9,664 nt of DNA from Comamonas sp. (GTDB lineage Bacteria > Pseudomonadota > Gammaproteobacteria > Burkholderiales > Burkholderiaceae_C), in assembly GCA_018384835.1 (NCBI GenBank), contig JAHAYB010000300.1, positions 1 to 9,664 on the forward strand, read 5' to 3'. Made by a program: the position numbers and the translations under genes. Positions 7,548 through 9,664 of this stretch are shown here, one piece after another. The notes beneath the pieces are model-generated. The model searched no databases and was not told the origin of the DNA. It was given only the letters and a program-made list of their open reading frames with translations. How positions within the stretch are numbered: the first letter of the stretch is position 1; every line of letters starts with the position of its first letter.

Positions 7548-7585
7548 TTGGGATGTGGATGTGTGTGTGGGGGGAGGGGGGAGTT
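7548..7585 (-). terminator. C-rich, G-free tract after the DUF499 stop codon (possible Rho utilisation site)
   Basis: On the minus strand, the 38 bases beginning 6 bases after the DUF499 stop codon contain no G and 23 C, including two runs of six C separated by one T (7581-7569) and alternating CA. Long C-rich, G-poor unstructured RNA is the known loading pattern for Rho factor. Together with the next hairpin (7519-7547) it could end the DUF499 transcript. This is inferred from composition. The tract could also simply be low-complexity sequence. Confidence 0.35.
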
Positions 7586-7591
7586 CTTCGG

Positions 7592-9664
7592 CTACTCAAA
7601 AGTAGGGTTGCGAAACTTCAAAACCGCGCAGTTTTCCTTGATTGTGCGCTGAAACCCCGCGTCAAAGCCCTGGGGCGTATAGGCTTCGACCTCTACGGTA
7701 ATCGTCACCTCTGTACCTGTTTGCGCGGCAAAGTGTTGAATGACCTCGCCCACGATGGTGGAAAAATTCATCGTCGCCGTGGTGGCCTCCACCTCCACCG
7801 TCCCAAAAAAACGCTGGGGCAGCGCTGCTGGCGTATCAGGAACCACGGATGGGCTGTCCGCCTGAGCAGATACGCCACCGCGCATCTGTCCCGTACCGGT
7901 GACAGCCGTTAGGGTGCTATCTGCGCTTCCAGAGGCGTTTGTTACCGCAGCCGCCTGGGCGCGTTGTGCGGCCTGCAACTGCTGGTGGTGCTCCGCTGCC
8001 GCCGCATGGCTAATCAGCAGGCTGTCGGCATCCAGCGTGACAAGCGCAGGCCGACCAAATGCAAACCCCTGCCAGTGCCCGCCGTCCTTGGCTGCTGCGT
8101 AGGCGAAACCATCGCGCATGGCACTGCCTGCGGTCACTGTCTGCACAAACACCTCGGCATTGAGCAAGCGCGGCAGGTACAGGTATTGGCAACTGTCCTG
8201 CCACACCTTCAGGGCCGACACCTCGGTCATGCCGTCCTTGAAGTACCACTGGTTCAGCACCCGATTCAAATGCACGGGCGACCAGGCAGAAATCACCCAC
8301 TCCTCCTCGCGCAGCTTGGCTTCAATGGCATCCACCAAATTCGGGGCGGAAGCCGATAAGCTCACCGCCTCCCAGCGCAACACCAGCTTGCCGCGCTGCA
8401 TCTCCTCGGTGGGCACCATCAACCAGCGGTAAGTCTCGCGCACCATTTGCTTGAGGGCATCTTCCGCCCCCTCCATCGCCCGTTTGGCCTGATCGGCCTG
8501 GTAGGTGCCCAAATCCATACGGCGGTTCTGCACATCCTCCACGATGGACTTCCACGCCAGATAGGTACGCGCAGCATCGCGCAGGCGCTGCACCGCATCG
8601 CTATCGGGAGCCAAAAACACCAGCCGGTTGCGCTTCAGGCGCGGTGTGTCGCCGCGCTTTTCCAGCACCTCGGTGGCGGCCAGCAGCGCAGCGCCATCGT
8701 CCTGCCTGCGGTAGCCCGCGCTGGGCGGCAACACCACCAGCCGGGGGCCAGCACCAAATTCATCAGGAATGTCTGCCGACGGCACAAACACATGAATGGC
8801 CGCGAAATGGTTGCCCTTGCTGAACACCCGGTTCACCCGGTCTTTGAGCAGCGGCAGCACATCGTCAGCCTCTTTCAGATTGCCCTTGCGCGCCTCCATC
8901 TCGCGACGCAGGTTGGGCCGGGTGTCAAACCAATAGCTGTCCTTCTCGCCATACAGGTAATGCAGCCGGTCGCGCAGGCGTTTGATGACATCCTCATACG
9001 TGCCCACCGCCTGGCCGGGCTGCACGGTGCCCAGCAAAATGCCCTCCACACGAATACCGCGCACGGCTTGCGCTGCGTTCGATGGCGCACTGCCCAAAAA
9101 CACCGTTCGCGCCACGCGCCGCGCCGCCTGCACGCTGCCAAAGCGCGTGTCGTGCCCGTCAATTTCTGCCGCCGTCGAGCGCGGGCCATCCATCTCGCTC
9201 TCAATCACCGGCTCCCAGCCGTGGGGCAGGTAGTGAATGCTCTTGCTACGCACCACCGCATCGTCCAGCGGCAAGGTGCCGGGCATGATGAGCGCATCCT
9301 TGTCGTTGCTGTTCCACAGCCGGTGAATCACGATGGCCAGATACTGCAACACCCCGCGCGTGCGCTGGAATTTGTCCAGGGTTGACCAGTCCTCATACAG
9401 CCGGTCGAACACCTCGGGGTGAATCGGGTACGCCTGCGCAATCCGCGCCTCGTAGTTCGCCTCCTGCGCCTCGGGGGGGAATTTGCCGGGGTTGTGCCGG
9501 TACAACTCGCCAAACGCCCGTGCCGTAGCCTGCACCTGTGCGGCATCGCCCACCGAATCGAACAAGCGCCGCCGCACAATCTCAAACGCCTCTTGCGCCG
9601 CCACCGGCTTCCATACCGATTCCACCCGGCCAAAGTATTTCTCCAGCACCGCCAGCGCCCGCTG
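7592..9664 (-). CDS. DUF499-family ATPase, C-terminal ~690 residues (start lies beyond the window)
   Basis: The frame is open to the right edge (last visible residues QRALA before Met at 9649), so the N-terminus with the expected Walker A/B P-loop is outside the window. Recognised as DUF499 (COG1483-like predicted AAA+ ATPase). Counting from Met 9649, the signature is around 72-102, reading AQAYPIHPEVFDRLYEDW and KFQRTRGVL. A long mixed alpha/beta middle follows. Then comes an Ala/Gln/Ser/Thr-rich low-complexity linker (about 560-620) and a small C-terminal domain ending TIKENCAVLKFRNPTFE, typical of the family. Full members are about 1000 residues or more. From memory, these ATPases are encoded beside DUF1156 adenine methylases, helicases and nucleases in defence islands. 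A direct role here is inferred from that, since no partner is inside the window. The visible frame is intact, and codon use is GC-rich like glnS. A C-rich tract and a broken small gene follow it. Confidence 0.88.
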   Translation of the reverse strand, partial: QRALAVLEKYFGRVESVWKPVAAQEAFEIVRRRLFDSVGDAAQVQATARAFGELYRHNPGKFPPEAQEANYEARIAQAYPIHPEVFDRLYEDWSTLDKFQRTRGVLQYLAIVIHRLWNSNDKDALIMPGTLPLDDAVVRSKSIHYLPHGWEPVIESEMDGPRSTAAEIDGHDTRFGSVQAARRVARTVFLGSAPSNAAQAVRGIRVEGILLGTVQPGQAVGTYEDVIKRLRDRLHYLYGEKDSYWFDTRPNLRREMEARKGNLKEADDVLPLLKDRVNRVFSKGNHFAAIHVFVPSADIPDEFGAGPRLVVLPPSAGYRRQDDGAALLAATEVLEKRGDTPRLKRNRLVFLAPDSDAVQRLRDAARTYLAWKSIVEDVQNRRMDLGTYQADQAKRAMEGAEDALKQMVRETYRWLMVPTEEMQRGKLVLRWEAVSLSASAPNLVDAIEAKLREEEWVISAWSPVHLNRVLNQWYFKDGMTEVSALKVWQDSCQYLYLPRLLNAEVFVQTVTAGSAMRDGFAYAAAKDGGHWQGFAFGRPALVTLDADSLLISHAAAAEHHQQLQAAQRAQAAAVTNASGSADSTLTAVTGTGQMRGGVSAQADSPSVVPDTPAALPQRFFGTVEVEATTATMNFSTIVGEVIQHFAAQTGTEVTITVEVEAYTPQGFDAGFQRTIKENCAVLKFRNPTFE

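Noticed and set aside
7548..7585. Possible G-quadruplex on the plus strand
   Set aside because: Only two long G-runs are present. Four separated runs of three or more are not available, so a stable quadruplex is not supported.
7245..7652. Plus-strand frame of 135 codons in the region between the WYL and DUF499 genes
   Set aside because: Cys/Trp/Gly-rich composition, no ribosome site, and it covers the G-rich tract. The minus-strand frames have better codon use and a stop shared with the WYL gene.
8447..9385. 312-codon plus-strand open frame inside the DUF499 gene
   Set aside because: His/Arg/Ala-rich antisense shadow. The minus strand carries the recognised family sequence.
1..9664. CRISPR arrays, tRNA/rRNA genes, insertion sequences, attachment sites
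   Set aside because: No regularly spaced repeats, no tRNA-like cloverleaf, and no transposase or terminal inverted repeats were seen when reading both strands.

Overview
The window looks like chromosomal DNA of a Burkholderiales bacterium, most likely near the Comamonadaceae. The main reason is the glutaminyl-tRNA synthetase, which carries the N-terminal insertion I associate with betaproteobacterial GlnRS. This is judged by eye; no database was searched. Base composition is uneven. The two chemotaxis receptor genes are clearly richer in A+T than glnS and than the right half.

Left part (1-4830): two tandem, closely related methyl-accepting chemotaxis proteins, the first cut by the window edge, then glnS with a strong intrinsic terminator. 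These are ordinary cellular functions, namely chemosensing and charging of tRNA-Gln.

Middle (4830-7082): a gene-free leader with nested repeats precedes an unrecognised modular protein. It has an amphipathic helical N-terminus, a Pro-Ile-Ala repeat linker, and a C-terminal domain resembling DUF2325. Its best start codon (5057) is followed by an in-frame TAA at codon 7, after which the frame continues seamlessly, so the gene is either broken or restarts downstream. Next comes a short frame encoding a clean coiled coil, open into a WYL-domain transcriptional regulator.

Right part (7079-9664, minus strand): the last ~690 residues of a DUF499 (COG1483-type) ATPase run off the right edge. From memory of the family, these ATPases often sit with DUF1156 DNA methylases, helicases and nucleases in restriction-like or anti-phage islands. 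Downstream of it, and convergent with the WYL gene, is a small unrecognised gene that looks frameshifted at a GGG run. Its stop codon overlaps the WYL stop codon inside one TTAA.

Overall, a conserved housekeeping block borders an accessory, defence-island-like block that shows decay (one nonsense codon, one probable frameshift). The decisive part of any defence system (Walker motifs, methylase, helicase) would lie to the right of this window.
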